NCBI RefSeq assembly: GCF_947623445.1
Contig: NC_135246.1
Location: 13,809,856 to 13,873,855 of the forward strand
Length of the DNA: 64,000 nt
Source: Clavelina lepadiformis
Taxonomy: Eukaryota; Chordata; Ascidiacea; Aplousobranchia; Clavelinidae
Direction of reading: 5' to 3'
The position numbers were made by a program, and so were the translations under genes. Shown here one piece after another: positions 63,401 to 64,000 of this stretch; the first letter of the stretch is position 1, and every line of letters begins with the position of its first letter. The notes under the pieces were generated by a model. The model made no database searches. It worked only from the letters and a program-made list of their open reading frames with translations, and was not told the origin of the DNA.

Positions 63401-64000
63401 AGACATTTGGAGTAATTCATGGGAAGGAAAACTGAAAAACAAATTGATACGTGGCTTGAAATACAATTTCTTTCGGTTTATTCACCACCCCGAGTACGAT
63501 GATAGCCTTTTTGACCCTTCCAACATCGGTGCCTATTACTTACGCGTGAGACCTTGCTTGACCGAAGTTCCCTCTAAATGTGGAGGTTGGGCGCAGTCGA
63601 AACTTTTTCAATTGCCGGAGGACGGTAACTAGCTTTTCCTCATCTTTATGTTTACGTTTTTATTTTATTACCGTATGTTACTATTATGTCAAAAGATGAC
63701 ATTACTGCAGATATATTAAGTTCTGTTTAACATTTTATATCGCAGACACTACTTCGCATCCTGACTTTGAAATCCTGGACGTCTTTGCGGGAAATTATTT
63801 GAGAATAAAAAACAATCCCCACATGGTAGAACAAACGAATAAATCTCTTGAATGCTACCACGATGGACTGAAATACTTGATTTCGTATTGGAGTGACAAC
63901 GACAAAACACAACCGAAACATGTAAATTTCTTATGAGTTCCTTCTATTTTGTGAACGTTGTTTCGTATAAGGTAAAGATATTCAAGGGAGAATATGTAAA
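60452..64000 (+). CDS. Secreted or membrane receptor with tandem fibronectin-III-like modules, class II cytokine receptor-like (partial, runs off the window)
   Basis: Exons in phase: 60452-60548 (ATG plus signal peptide GIVLVLLVIFEGFCV), 62531-62566, 62634-62767, 62884-63019, 63215-63329, 63401-63624, 63746-63921 and 63972 to the edge. After the signal peptide comes a segment of about 100 residues with two cysteines near its end (DELVCAKLLFEEFC). Next is a fibronectin-III-like module: PTISWKYDPVYISNGVAFEVQYK, a WSNSWE turn, and YYLRVRPCLTEV with GGWAQSKLFQLPED. A second module starts DFEILDVFAGNYLRIKNNP and continues YLISYWSDND. The W-in-B-strand, Y-x-V-x-Y-K, YYLRVRP and S-x-x-F-x-L-x-x-D pattern at the module boundary is typical of interferon/IL-10-type receptors and tissue factor. 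No transmembrane segment is reached, so signalling capacity is unknown. Other FN3 receptors remain possible. Confidence 0.7.

Noticed and set aside
1..64000. CRISPR arrays, operons, prophage or ribosome binding sites
   Set aside because: The window is clearly eukaryotic with intron-containing genes; no regularly spaced repeat array was seen.

Overview
This is a eukaryotic window, AT-rich (roughly 65% A+T by eye), with short GT-AG introns and exons mostly of 30-220 bp. It most likely comes from an invertebrate chordate, and a tunicate (ascidian) fits best. The reasons are a chordate-type aryl hydrocarbon receptor, a CYP1-type P450, a complement-like MACPF protein and a two-domain cytokine-receptor-like gene, all in a compact AT-rich genome. 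The species is inferred and not proven. All gene models were built by eye from splice sites, reading phase and family motifs. In every complete model the exon phases close into one reading frame.

Layout. (1) 1-6.2 kb: apart from one gene this is intergenic. At 3.28-4.97 kb is a plus-strand leucine-rich-repeat membrane protein resembling trophoblast glycoprotein. (2) 6.2-11 kb: a cluster of hAT DNA transposons. It holds a composite MITE (6281-6622), a full-length 3.1 kb hAT element with 8-bp target-site duplications and a decayed ZMYM-type transposase (6939-10054), and a second MITE (10538-10979). (3) 14.7-16.4 kb: CHMP1 (ESCRT-III), plus strand, six exons, complete. (4) 19.4-21.6 kb: TYW2/TRMT12 (wybutosine tRNA methyltransferase family), plus strand. 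(5) 23.4-35.8 kb: aryl hydrocarbon receptor, minus strand, 16 coding exons, 955 codons plus stop. (6) 44.1-46.7 kb: CYP1-like cytochrome P450, minus strand, six exons. (7) 49.05-50.6 kb: phytanoyl-CoA-dioxygenase-like 2-oxoglutarate oxygenase, minus strand, seven exons. (8) 52.2-55.5 kb: MACPF/LDLa complement-like protein, minus strand, at least 15 exons, ending in a hydrophobic tail. (9) 60.45 kb to the right edge: secreted or membrane protein with tandem fibronectin-III-like modules resembling class II cytokine receptors, plus strand, running off the window.

How the genes may work together. The most suggestive arrangement is a ligand-activated transcription factor (AHR) about 8 kb from a CYP1-like gene on the same strand. 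CYP1 is the classic AHR target family, and this copy has a cluster of GCGTG cores just upstream of its start. That is a candidate sensor-effector neighbourhood. The MACPF and cytokine-receptor-like genes add an immune flavour further right. Any functional link between those two groups is speculation.
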